A DNA stretch of 7,961 nucleotides from Eubacteriales bacterium (GCA_030695285.1 JAUYTF010000467.1:1-7961), one strand, 5' to 3'. Counted from the first letter of the stretch, positions 1 to 6,240 are shown. A program made the numbers and translations. Notes: a model not told the origin generated them from the letters alone.

Positions 1-877
1 CGCGGTAACTTGCGATGCTGTCGTAGCCGCGGTTGCTGGCGTAGAGAAACTCGCCATTGGGGTGTAGCTTGATGCATGCGGCGGTGGTGTCCGCGACGCA
101 ATCGTTCGGTAGCGTAGGCAGGGACTGGAGGAATTTCGCCGCTCCCGTCCCGCTGTCGTAAGCGTAGGCGCGCACGGTGTTGCTTAGCTCCGTGACCAGA
201 TAGAGAAACCTGCCACTTCTGTCGAACACAAACTGCCTTGGCCCGTCGCCCGGCTCGGTCCTGATGGCGGGGGCGGCGTTGGGGGAGACCAGTCCGGTCG
301 CCCAGTCGATGCCGTAGACGGAGATTTTATCCGTGCCTAGATCGGCAACCAGCACATGCTTTCCTTCTGGGTCTGGCGTGATCTGGTGTACGTGCGGGCT
401 TGCCTGCCGCGCGGGGTTTGCGCCGCTGCCGTAGTGCTGCACGAAACAGGAGGCGGTGCCGAGGCTGCCGTCCGGTAGGACGGGGAAGACCGCGAAGCTG
501 CCGCCGGTGAAGTTCGCCGCCAGCAGATGGCTGTCGTTTGTGTTCGTGGTGAGATAGCAGGCGTCCGCACCGCCGGACATGCGGCGATTTAGGAAGGTCA
601 GCTCGCCTGTGTTTGCGTTGATGGCATAGGCGGAGACGGCGGCAGATGCTTCCTCGTGATACTCCTTGAGCTCGTTAACGGTGTAGAGAAAGCGCTTATC
701 CGCGCTCAGCGCAAGATAGGTGGGGTTTGGCTTACCCGTTGCAGACAGGAGGGTGAGATGCCCCGCTTCGTCCATGCGATAGACGCTCACGCCGTCGCCG
801 CTACCGGGGATGCGCTCGCCCGTGCCGAGCACGATGGGCTGGGTGTAGCTGCCGATGAATACCAGACGGTTTTTCAT
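1..877 (-). CDS. Lactonase family beta-propeller protein (6-phosphogluconolactonase-like), C-terminus cut by window edge
   Basis: An open frame with no stop codon runs from an ATG at 877 to the left edge, giving 292 residues; family members are usually about 340-350 residues, so roughly the last 50-60 are missing. It begins MKNRLVFIGSYTQ, the usual first blade of the YbhE/Pgl-type 7-bladed propeller lactonases (Pfam Lactonase family). Repeating blade signatures are visible: NPTYLALSADKRFLYTVNE (51-69), LLAANFTGGSFAVF (118-131), SPHVHQITPDPEGKHVLVAD (160-179), GDGPRQFVFD (210-219) and HPNGEFLYASNRG (272-284). Known members hydrolyse 6-phosphogluconolactone or related sugar lactones in the cytoplasm; no signal peptide is seen. 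The GPRH signature common in the family reads GPRQ here (Gln215). An AGGAG at 888-892 lies 10 bases before the start, and 40 bases separate it from the phosphatase gene upstream, so it is the third gene of the leftward operon. The family call is firm; the actual lactone is unknown. Confidence 0.93.
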   Translation of the reverse strand, partial: MKNRLVFIGSYTQPIVLGTGERIPGSGDGVSVYRMDEAGHLTLLSATGKPNPTYLALSADKRFLYTVNELKEYHEEASAAVSAYAINANTGELTFLNRRMSGGADACYLTTNTNDSHLLAANFTGGSFAVFPVLPDGSLGTASCFVQHYGSGANPARQASPHVHQITPDPEGKHVLVADLGTDKISVYGIDWATGLVSPNAAPAIRTEPGDGPRQFVFDRSGRFLYLVTELSNTVRAYAYDSGTGAAKFLQSLPTLPNDCVADTTAACIKLHPNGEFLYASNRGYDSIASYR

Positions 878-917
878 ATTTTTGCGTCTCCTGTCGTCTT
901 TTTGTTGCGAAGGTCGT

Positions 918-1745
918 TTATTCTGCCAGCAAAATCTGCTGAATTGCCCAGACTGCGCCATCGTTGTCATTCGAGGGTGCAACGAGCGTTGCGCTCTGCT
1001 TCACGATATCTAGCGCGTTCTCCATGGCGATGGAAAGACCCGCTCGGCGAAGCATCGCAATATCCGCCTCGCCGTCGCCAACCGCCGCGGTTTCATCCAA
1101 AGAGATGCCGAGATAATCGCAAAGCGCGGCAAGGCCCGTGCCTTTTTCCACGCCTTTCTGGTTGATCTCAAGACCGTCGTGGATCGAGGTGACCAGATCG
1201 ACCGGAAACCCTTCGCAAAACGCGCGCAGGCGCGGCAGATCCGAAAGGTTTTCAAACGAGACATAGAGCTTTTCGATATCGCTCTCTCGCCGTGCCAACA
1301 GATCCCCGACGTTTTTTACCGGAACGCGTCCTTCCGCCAGCGAAGGATGATGCAGAAACTCCGCCGTATATCGCTCTGTGTGTTCCCAGCAGTCGCGGTT
1401 GACGTAGGAGGTGCCGTCCGCATAGACTTCGGTCATGACGGAATACTTGCGCGCCTCCGGCTCGATCGCGCGGGCGATGGAAAGCGGTAGGTGCTTTTCG
1501 TAAAACGCCGTGTTCGTCTTCGCGTCAAACCCGGTTGCGCCGTTGCTGACGACAAAATAGCGAATCCAGGGAAAACTCCGCCGAAAATCGATCAGCTCGC
1601 CCATGCTGCGGCCCGTGACGATGGAGACGATGATGCCCGCATCAGGGAGCGATTCCACCGCGCGGATCACGGCGGGCGAAAGCGAGAGGTCGCGGCGGAC
1701 AAGCGTGCCGTCCACATCCAGCGCGGCCAGTTTAATTTTTGTCAT
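918..1745 (-). CDS. Cof-type HAD-IIB family hydrolase, probable sugar-phosphate phosphatase
   Basis: This 275-residue protein has all four HAD motifs. Motif I is DVDGT (Asp10 nucleophile, Asp12 acid/base), motif II is VTGRS (Thr44), motif III is the lysine of NQKG (Lys197), and motif IV is GDGEAD (Asp224, Asp228 for Mg2+). The roughly 100-residue insert between motifs II and III is the C2B cap of the Cof/YidA group. These enzymes are cytoplasmic phosphatases, often of sugar phosphates or flavin and pyridoxal phosphates; the substrate cannot be read from sequence. In the usual motif IV (GDGxND or GDSxND) the Asn is Ala227 here, a mild departure. The ATG lies three bases after the isomerase stop codon. 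Its AAAGG ribosome binding site (1753-1757) sits inside the last codons of the isomerase, so translation of the two is probably coupled. A role in dephosphorylating an intermediate of this locus is inferred from position only. Confidence 0.93.
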   Translation of the reverse strand: MTKIKLAALDVDGTLVRRDLSLSPAVIRAVESLPDAGIIVSIVTGRSMGELIDFRRSFPWIRYFVVSNGATGFDAKTNTAFYEKHLPLSIARAIEPEARKYSVMTEVYADGTSYVNRDCWEHTERYTAEFLHHPSLAEGRVPVKNVGDLLARRESDIEKLYVSFENLSDLPRLRAFCEGFPVDLVTSIHDGLEINQKGVEKGTGLAALCDYLGISLDETAAVGDGEADIAMLRRAGLSIAMENALDIVKQSATLVAPSNDNDGAVWAIQQILLAE

Positions 1746-1748
1746 GCG

Positions 1749-2435
1749 TCAACCTTTCGCTGCGGGGTATTCACTGCAGAGCAGGCGGTAGGGGGCTTCG
1801 TCTTCCTCGATGGTGGAAAAGCGCCCGAGCGGCTCTAAGAAACGATTGTCGTGCACGTCGTCGTTGCACATGCTCACTTCGCCCAGCAGCACGGGGCCGG
1901 AGCCCGTCTCTACGTTAAAGTCGTGATACAGATACGCCTGTATCGAGATGCTCTCACCGGGGGTGAGGCGAATCTGCGTGTCTGCGGGCACGGTGAACGC
2001 ACGCCCGTCGCAATGCAGGGTCACATCGGTGTTTGCAAGCTTCTCGTCCGGCGTGGCATTATAGACCGTGATGAGCACATTGCCGCCGCCGCGGTTGATG
2101 ATGTCCTCCATCTTGCTCCAGTGGAAGTGCATCGGCGAATACTGCCCTTCATCAATATAAAGAAGCTTCTCTGCGTAGGGCTTGGGGTAAGCATCGCGCT
2201 TGTCAAAGTTTCCGTTGCGGATGGTCACGAGCGAAAAGCCCATCTTGGAGAAATTCCCCGCGCCATAGTCGGTGACGTCCCAGCCGAGCATGTTGTCGCG
2301 AATTTCGTCGTAGGCGTGGTTTTTCGTCTGCCAGCTTTCGGGCGACCAGGCGCAAAACGGCGGCAGCACAAAGCCGTGTTTTTCGGCAAAGGCTTCCATA
2401 CGGCGGATGGCCGCGTTGATTTCGGAACGCTTCAT
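1749..2435 (-). CDS. D-lyxose ketol-isomerase family protein (cupin sugar isomerase)
   Basis: The protein is 228 residues and of full family length. It matches the D-lyxose isomerase family (EC 5.3.1.15; Bacillus subtilis YdaE and the E. coli O157 enzyme). The metal-binding cupin motif is SPMHFHWSKMEDIINRGGG (100-118), with His103, His105 and Glu110; the second cupin motif supplies His171 in LYHDF. These four residues are the expected Mn2+ ligands. Known members interconvert D-lyxose with D-xylulose and D-mannose with D-fructose. The N-terminal helix (MKRSEINAAIRRMEAFAEKHGF) and KNHAYDEIRDNMLGWDVTDYG (38-58) are also typical. The start is set by AAGGAG about 10 bases upstream (around 2446-2451). 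It is the first gene of the leftward operon and diverges from the ROK kinase. Assignment to the family is strong. Whether the cell uses it for lyxose, mannose or a sugar derivative linked to the radical enzyme is unknown. Confidence 0.93.
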   Translation of the reverse strand: MKRSEINAAIRRMEAFAEKHGFVLPPFCAWSPESWQTKNHAYDEIRDNMLGWDVTDYGAGNFSKMGFSLVTIRNGNFDKRDAYPKPYAEKLLYIDEGQYSPMHFHWSKMEDIINRGGGNVLITVYNATPDEKLANTDVTLHCDGRAFTVPADTQIRLTPGESISIQAYLYHDFNVETGSGPVLLGEVSMCNDDVHDNRFLEPLGRFSTIEEDEAPYRLLCSEYPAAKG

Positions 2436-2524
2436 TTGGGGTTTTCTCCTTGTCGAAAATACATGCAGAATGCGGCGTGCAGAATAAACTCATTTTTTTC
2501 GGGCATTTCCGCCTAACCGCTATT

Positions 2525-2553
2525 ATTCTAGCGTAAAACCAAAAAATATGCAA
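2525..2553 (-). promoter_or_regulatory. Candidate promoter for the leftward isomerase-HAD-lactonase operon
   Basis: On the minus strand, TTGCAT (2548-2553) and TAGAAT (2525-2530) are separated by exactly 17 bases. The -10 matches the sigma-A consensus at 5 of 6 positions, but the -35 matches only its TTG. The spacer is T-rich. Transcription would start near 2518, leaving a leader of about 80 bases before the isomerase ATG. The AT-rich setting in GC-rich DNA supports a promoter here; the exact hexamers are less certain. Confidence 0.45.
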
Positions 2554-2568
2554 TGATAGATGTAATAG

Positions 2569-2580
2569 TTTCATATGAAA
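2569..2580. promoter_or_regulatory. Palindromic operator candidate TTTCATATGAAA
   Basis: This is a perfect 12-base inverted repeat in the middle of the divergent control region. Its first ten bases plus the preceding G (GTTTCATATGA, 2568-2578) recur at 6230-6240, next to the promoter of the DeoR-family gene. A palindrome between two divergent promoters that is repeated at the regulator's own promoter is what a shared repressor site looks like. It lies about 50 bases upstream of the leftward start site and about 65 bases upstream of the main rightward start site. It also falls inside the spacer of a possible second rightward promoter (-10 at 2591-2596). Binding by DeoR is inferred; the AraC-family protein is the alternative. 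Confidence 0.55.
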
Positions 2581-2587
2581 GACATAT

Positions 2588-2596
2588 TGTTATAAT
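2588..2596 (+). promoter_or_regulatory. Possible second rightward promoter with extended -10 (TGTTATAAT)
   Basis: TGTTATAAT is a perfect extended -10 element (TGnTATAAT). A -35 placed 17 bases upstream (GTTTCA, 2568-2573) is poor, matching TTGACA at 3 of 6 positions, and it overlaps the TTTCATATGAAA palindrome. A protein bound to the palindrome would therefore block this promoter directly. The motif also lies within a small dyad, TTGTT (2587-2591) and AACAA (2600-2604). The same TGnTATAAT form recurs at the deoR promoter. Confidence 0.35.
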
Positions 2597-2609
2597 AGCA
2601 ACAAAATCG

Positions 2610-2638
2610 TTGACACGTCGATATACTATGGGTATACT
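2610..2638 (+). promoter_or_regulatory. Sigma-A type promoter for the ROK kinase-glycyl radical enzyme operon
   Basis: A perfect TTGACA (2610-2615) is followed after exactly 17 bases by TATACT (2633-2638), which matches the -10 consensus at 5 of 6 positions. Transcription would begin near 2645 and give a leader of about 45 bases to the kinase ATG at 2691. This start site excludes the in-frame upstream ATGs at 2553 and 2628 as translation starts. It is the best promoter in the window. Confidence 0.75.
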
Positions 2639-2690
2639 GAACCTGAGAAACAAGCCCCAAAAGTCATTTCGCGAAAGAGGATTTGCTAGC

Positions 2691-3632
2691 ATGAAGAGCG
2701 GATACGTCATCGGAATCGACGCGGGCGGCACGAAGGTCGCCTACGGATTATTCAACCCCGCGGGAGAGAGAATCGACCGCGCGCAGCACCCGACGGATGT
2801 CTGCGCCACGGGAGAGTCGTTTTCCGATACGCTGGTGGAGAACATCCGCGCAATCCTCGCGCGAAACAACATGAAGGATACCGATCTCGACGGAATCGGC
2901 ATCTGCATGCCGTCATTCATCCTCTTTGACGAAGGCGTCGTGCTGATGACCTCTGCCATGCCCGGCATCAAGCAGTTTCCCATGCGGGCTTATCTCAAAG
3001 CGCGGCTGAACACCAATATCGTATTGGACAACGACAGCAACGCCGCTGCGCTCGCCGAATACCGGCGCGGCGCGGGCCGGGGCAGCCGACACCTCGTCTA
3101 CATCACGGCGGGGACGGGCCTCGGTAGCGGCATTATCATAGACGGCAGGCTCTTTCGCGGCAGTTACGGCTGGGCGGGCGAATGCGGACATATGCTCGCA
3201 ACACCCGATGAAGGGCTGATGTGCGGCTGTGAGAACCGCGGGTGTTTTATGAGCTATGCCTCAGGCCGCGCGATGAGCGCGCGCGTGCGCGGGCAGATGA
3301 CCTACTGCAACACCACAATCCTCACGCCGGAGACGGCGGACGGAGAACATGTGTTGGCGGCATATCATGAAAATGACCCGCTCGCCATCGAAACCATCGA
3401 AACCATCGCACACTACCTCGGCGTCTGCGCGTTTAATATCTACCAGATGCTCAACATCAACCTCTTTGTCTTCGGCGGCGGGCTGACGAACTTTGGAGAT
3501 GTGTTGTTTGACCGCGTACGTGCGGAGTTTGACAAGTACAACCACATTCTGCTGCCTGTGGAATTCAAGATTGCTAAGCTGGGCGGGGACATTGGCCTCA
3601 TCGGTGCGGCAGAATTCGTCCGCGAGGCGTAA
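2691..3632 (+). CDS. ROK family sugar kinase
   Basis: The 313-residue protein opens with YVIGIDAGGTK (5-15), the ATP phosphate-binding motif of the ROK/ASKHA fold. LDNDSNAAALAE (112-123) carries the likely catalytic Asp115, TAGTGLGSGI (139-148) is the second phosphate motif, and FGGGL (261-265) the adenosine motif. E-C-G-H (164-167) with Cys178, Cys180 and Cys185 forms the usual zinc site. The standard CxCGxxGCxE reads CGCENRGCFM here, so a Gly and the final Glu are changed while all His/Cys ligands remain. There is no N-terminal winged helix, so this is a kinase rather than a ROK repressor. The family phosphorylates glucose, mannose, fructose, allose or N-acetyl sugars, usually at O6. The start at 2691 is chosen because GAGG lies 10 bases upstream, the family motif begins at once, and the promoter at 2610-2638 lies downstream of or overlaps the earlier ATGs. 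Next to a YbiW-like enzyme, an anhydrohexitol such as 1,5-anhydroglucitol is a plausible substrate; this is inference. Confidence 0.95.
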   Translation: MKSGYVIGIDAGGTKVAYGLFNPAGERIDRAQHPTDVCATGESFSDTLVENIRAILARNNMKDTDLDGIGICMPSFILFDEGVVLMTSAMPGIKQFPMRAYLKARLNTNIVLDNDSNAAALAEYRRGAGRGSRHLVYITAGTGLGSGIIIDGRLFRGSYGWAGECGHMLATPDEGLMCGCENRGCFMSYASGRAMSARVRGQMTYCNTTILTPETADGEHVLAAYHENDPLAIETIETIAHYLGVCAFNIYQMLNINLFVFGGGLTNFGDVLFDRVRAEFDKYNHILLPVEFKIAKLGGDIGLIGAAEFVREA

Positions 3633-3707
3633 GAGATAAAATCAATACAGCATCGCAACTCGGCTGTAAAAACATCAGGCAAAATCAGCAAGATAGTAAC
3701 ACCACTC

Positions 3708-3712
3708 AGGAG
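3708..3712 (+). promoter_or_regulatory. Ribosome binding site of the glycyl radical enzyme
   Basis: AGGAG stands 9 bases before the ATG at 3722. It fixes that start rather than the in-frame ATG at 3761, which has no comparable site. No promoter or terminator is visible in the 89 bases between the kinase stop and this gene, so the two are probably read as one mRNA. Confidence 0.75.
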
Positions 3713-3721
3713 AGAACAGAT

Positions 3722-6157
3722 ATGGAAGCACTGACAAACAAAAAAGAATACGGCAACCCCATGGAATACTTTGGGCCTCTCAACGAGCGCACCGCGCGCA
3801 TCCGCGCGCGCCTGCTCGACACGCAGCCGACGGTGGATACCCAGCGCGCGCTCTTAACCACCCAGAGCTACCGCGCGCACGAGCAGGATCAGGTTGTCCT
3901 GCGCCGCGCGTATATGCTCGACAATGTCCTACGCAACATGAGCATCTACATCGACCCCGACGCGCTACTTGTCGGTAATCAGGCCTCGAGCGATCGCAGC
4001 GCGCCGATCTTTCCCGAATACGCCATGGGCTGGGTGATGAACGAGCTCAATGCGTTTGACAAGCGCGACGGAGACCGCTTTACCATCACCGAGGAGAACA
4101 AGCAAATCCTCCGCGATATCTATCCCTACTGGAAAGGGCGTACCCTCCATGACAAGGGCTATGCCGCGTTTCCGGAGCGTGCGAGATTGTTTTACGACCT
4201 CGGCATCATCAAAACCGAGGGTAACATCACTTCGGGAGACGCGCACATCGCGGTTGACTATGACAGAATCCTGCGCGAGGGCTTAAGCGGCTATCGCGCG
4301 CGGGTCATCGAGCAGCAAGATCGTCTGGAGCTGTCTACCTTTGAAGACCTTAAGAAGAGCTATTTTTACCGCGCGATCTTGATCGTGCTGGATGCCGTTG
4401 AAGCGTTCTCCCTGCGCTATGCCACGCTTGCGGAGGAGCAGGCGAAGTTTGCCGCGCCGGAGCGCGCAAAGGAGCTGCTCGAACTCGCGCGCATCTGCCG
4501 CAAGGTGCCGATGCAGCCAGCAAGCACCTTTCACGAGGCGCTGCAAAGCGTCTGGCTGCTGCACGTGGTGCTGCAAATCGAAAGCAACGGACATTCGCTT
4601 TCCTACGGGAGAATGGATCAATACATCTTTCCGTATTATGAAAAGAGCCGTTCTGCGGGCATGAGCGAGGAGCAGGCGCTTGAGCTTTTAGAAAACCTCT
4701 GGATGCGTACGTTTACGATCAATAAGATTCGCTCTTGGTCGCACACGCGTTTTTCCGCGGGCAGCCCACTTTACCAGAACGTGACCGTCGCAGGCCAGAC
4801 CATGGACGGCAAAGACGCGGTTAACGAGCTCAGCTACCTGATCCTTCGCTCCGTCGCGCGCTGCCACCTGCCGCAGCCGAATCTCACGGTTCGCTACCAC
4901 AAGGGCCTCAGCGACGACTTCATGCAGGAGTGTATTCAGGTAATCCGCGGCGGGTTTGGCATGCCCGCGTTCAACAGTGACGAGATTATCATCCCCTCGT
5001 TTCTCAACATTGGCGTGAAACGGGAGGACGCGTATAACTACAGCGCCATCGGCTGCGTCGAGGTGGCGGTGCCCGGTAAATGGGGCTATCGCTGCACAGG
5101 CATGAGCTTCCTCAATTTCCCGAAGACGCTGATGATCGCGCTCAACGACGGCATCGATATCGACAGCGGCAAGCGTGTGTTTGAGGGAACGGGACACTTC
5201 CTCGCGATGGAAAAGTTTGACGATGTCATGCATGCCTGGGACATTTTCGTGCGCGAATTCTGCCGCCAGGCGGTGATTCTCGACTCCAGCGCCGACATGG
5301 TGCTTGAGCAGGAGGTGCCGGATATCCTCTGCTCCGCACTGACGGAGGACTGTATCGCGCGCGGGAAACACCTCAAAGAGGGCGGCGCTGTGTATGATTT
5401 CATCAGCGATCTGCAGGTCGGCATCGCAAACCTTGGCGACTCCCTTGCGGCGATTAAGAAGACGGTCTACGAAGACAAAAGCATCACCCGCGAGGAACTC
5501 TGGAACGCGCTGCTGACCGACTTTGCAGGCGAGCGCGGCGAAGAGATCCGTAAGCTCCTGCTCGCTGTGCCGAAGTTTGGCAATGACGAGGACTATGTCG
5601 ACAGCCTCGTGGTCGAAGGTTATGACAGATACATCGACGAACTCAAGAAATACAAAAACACGCGCTACGGGCGCGGGCCCATCGGCGGCTGCTACTATGC
5701 AGGCACGAGCTCCATCTCCGCAAACGTGCCGCAGGGCGCGGGTACTTGCGCTACCCCGGACGGGCGGCACAAGGGCGACCCGCTGGCGGAGGGCTGCTCG
5801 CCCACGCACGCGGCGGATGTCAATGGCCCTACCAGCGTATTTAAGAGCGTAAGCAAACTCCGAACGGACAAGATCACCGGCGGCGTGCTGCTCAACCAAA
5901 AGGTTGCGCCGAGCATGCTCGAACAGCCGCGCGACCGGCAAAAGCTACTGCTGCTGCTTCGCACATTCTTCAACGCGCTCAAGGGATTCCATGTGCAATA
6001 CAACGTAGTCTCGCGCGAGACCATGCTGGACGCGCAGATCCACCCCGAACACCACAAGGATCTGATCGTCCGCGTGGCGGGCTACTCCGCGTTCTTCAAC
6101 GTACTCTCGCGCCAGACGCAGGACGATATCATCGCGCGAACAGAGCAGGCATTATGA
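3722..6157 (+). CDS. ybiW: Glycyl radical enzyme, YbiW family (probable 1,5-anhydroglucitol-6-phosphate lyase)
   Basis: This 811-residue protein has a PFL-type barrel domain (about 20-660) and a C-terminal glycyl radical domain with RVAGYSAFF; the radical site is Gly787. The active-site loop is AIGCVEVAVPGKWGYRC, with thiyl Cys445 and a likely base Glu447. There is no second adjacent Cys, so it is not pyruvate formate-lyase. His291-Ser292 in QIESNGHSLSYGR and His175 in TSGDAHIAVDY correspond to substrate-pocket residues of glycerol dehydratase. The Asp that dehydratases place 14 residues after the Cys is Thr459. Length (E. coli YbiW is 810) and exact strings such as GNQAS, APIFPEY, TSGDAH, GKWGYRCTGMSF, YYAGTSSISANVP, GGVLLNQK and DDIIARTE agree with YbiW as I remember it. 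YbiW is reported to cleave the ring C-O bond of 1,5-anhydroglucitol 6-phosphate to 1-deoxyfructose 6-phosphate under anaerobic conditions. The enzyme is cytosolic and needs a radical-SAM activase, which is not in this window. The family call is very firm; the substrate is a strong inference. Confidence 0.96.
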   Translation: MEALTNKKEYGNPMEYFGPLNERTARIRARLLDTQPTVDTQRALLTTQSYRAHEQDQVVLRRAYMLDNVLRNMSIYIDPDALLVGNQASSDRSAPIFPEYAMGWVMNELNAFDKRDGDRFTITEENKQILRDIYPYWKGRTLHDKGYAAFPERARLFYDLGIIKTEGNITSGDAHIAVDYDRILREGLSGYRARVIEQQDRLELSTFEDLKKSYFYRAILIVLDAVEAFSLRYATLAEEQAKFAAPERAKELLELARICRKVPMQPASTFHEALQSVWLLHVVLQIESNGHSLSYGRMDQYIFPYYEKSRSAGMSEEQALELLENLWMRTFTINKIRSWSHTRFSAGSPLYQNVTVAGQTMDGKDAVNELSYLILRSVARCHLPQPNLTVRYHKGLSDDFMQECIQVIRGGFGMPAFNSDEIIIPSFLNIGVKREDAYNYSAIGCVEVAVPGKWGYRCTGMSFLNFPKTLMIALNDGIDIDSGKRVFEGTGHFLAMEKFDDVMHAWDIFVREFCRQAVILDSSADMVLEQEVPDILCSALTEDCIARGKHLKEGGAVYDFISDLQVGIANLGDSLAAIKKTVYEDKSITREELWNALLTDFAGERGEEIRKLLLAVPKFGNDEDYVDSLVVEGYDRYIDELKKYKNTRYGRGPIGGCYYAGTSSISANVPQGAGTCATPDGRHKGDPLAEGCSPTHAADVNGPTSVFKSVSKLRTDKITGGVLLNQKVAPSMLEQPRDRQKLLLLLRTFFNALKGFHVQYNVVSRETMLDAQIHPEHHKDLIVRVAGYSAFFNVLSRQTQDDIIARTEQAL

Positions 6158-6186
6158 AGCACGGTGCGTAGGGCTTTCACAATTGC

Positions 6187-6215
6187 TTGGATAATCTTTC
6201 GCATACTGCTATAAT
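6187..6215 (+). promoter_or_regulatory. Extended -10 promoter for the DeoR-family regulator
   Basis: TGCTATAAT (6207-6215) is a perfect extended -10 (TGnTATAAT). A weak -35, TTGGAT (6187-6192), stands 17 bases upstream and matches only the TTG; extended -10 promoters tolerate this. Transcription would start near 6222. The promoter lies in an AT-rich stretch just after the glycyl radical enzyme stop. No terminator hairpin separates the two genes, so read-through from the upstream operon may add to expression. Confidence 0.6.
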
Positions 6216-6230
6216 ATTGGCACGGATGGG

Positions 6231-6240
6231 TTTCATATGA
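6231..6240. promoter_or_regulatory. Operator candidate TTTCATATGA at the deoR promoter
   Basis: This copy of the motif found in the divergent control region lies about 9-18 bases downstream of the predicted transcription start, a classic position for autorepression. With the preceding G the identity is 11 bases. The flanks form a looser dyad, GGTTT (6229-6233) and AAACC (6244-6248), around CATATGATCA. The likely ligand is the DeoR-family protein encoded next to it. No binding evidence exists beyond position and repetition. Confidence 0.5.

Noticed and set aside
656..1165. A 169-codon plus-strand frame spanning the lactonase-HAD junction
   Set aside because: It lies opposite two recognised genes and their ribosome binding site; Arg-rich composition without motifs.
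1851..2516. A 221-codon plus-strand frame across the lyxose isomerase gene
   Set aside because: Antisense to a gene with intact cupin metal ligands; no family resemblance.
2560..2574. Resemblance to a catabolite-responsive element (TGTAATAGTTTCA)
   Set aside because: The central CG is missing and the spacing is one base short of the consensus, so CcpA control cannot be supported.
2553..2690. In-frame upstream extension of the ROK kinase (ATGs at 2553 and 2628)
   Set aside because: The extension crosses the TTGACA-17-TATACT promoter, lacks ribosome binding sites, and the family motif begins right after the ATG at 2691.
3389..3412. Tandem 9-base repeat CATCGAAAC in the kinase gene (Ile-Glu-Thr twice)
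   Set aside because: Two in-frame copies in a helix-forming part of the protein; too short to mean more than local codon repetition.
3646..3668. Possible hairpin TACAGC/GCTGTA with an 11-base loop between the kinase and the radical enzyme
   Set aside because: Only six base pairs, a long loop and no following T-run, so it does not qualify as a terminator; at most a weak mRNA structure.
4688..5941. A 417-codon open frame on the minus strand inside the glycyl radical enzyme gene
   Set aside because: It is antisense to a firmly identified gene, its translation is rich in Ala/Arg/Val/His without recognisable motifs, and high GC with strong codon bias produces such long shadow frames.
3722..6157. 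Annotation as formate C-acetyltransferase (pyruvate formate-lyase) or glycerol dehydratase
   Set aside because: There is no adjacent Cys pair as in pyruvate formate-lyase, and the dehydratase Asp 14 residues after the active Cys is Thr; the sequence strings fit YbiW.
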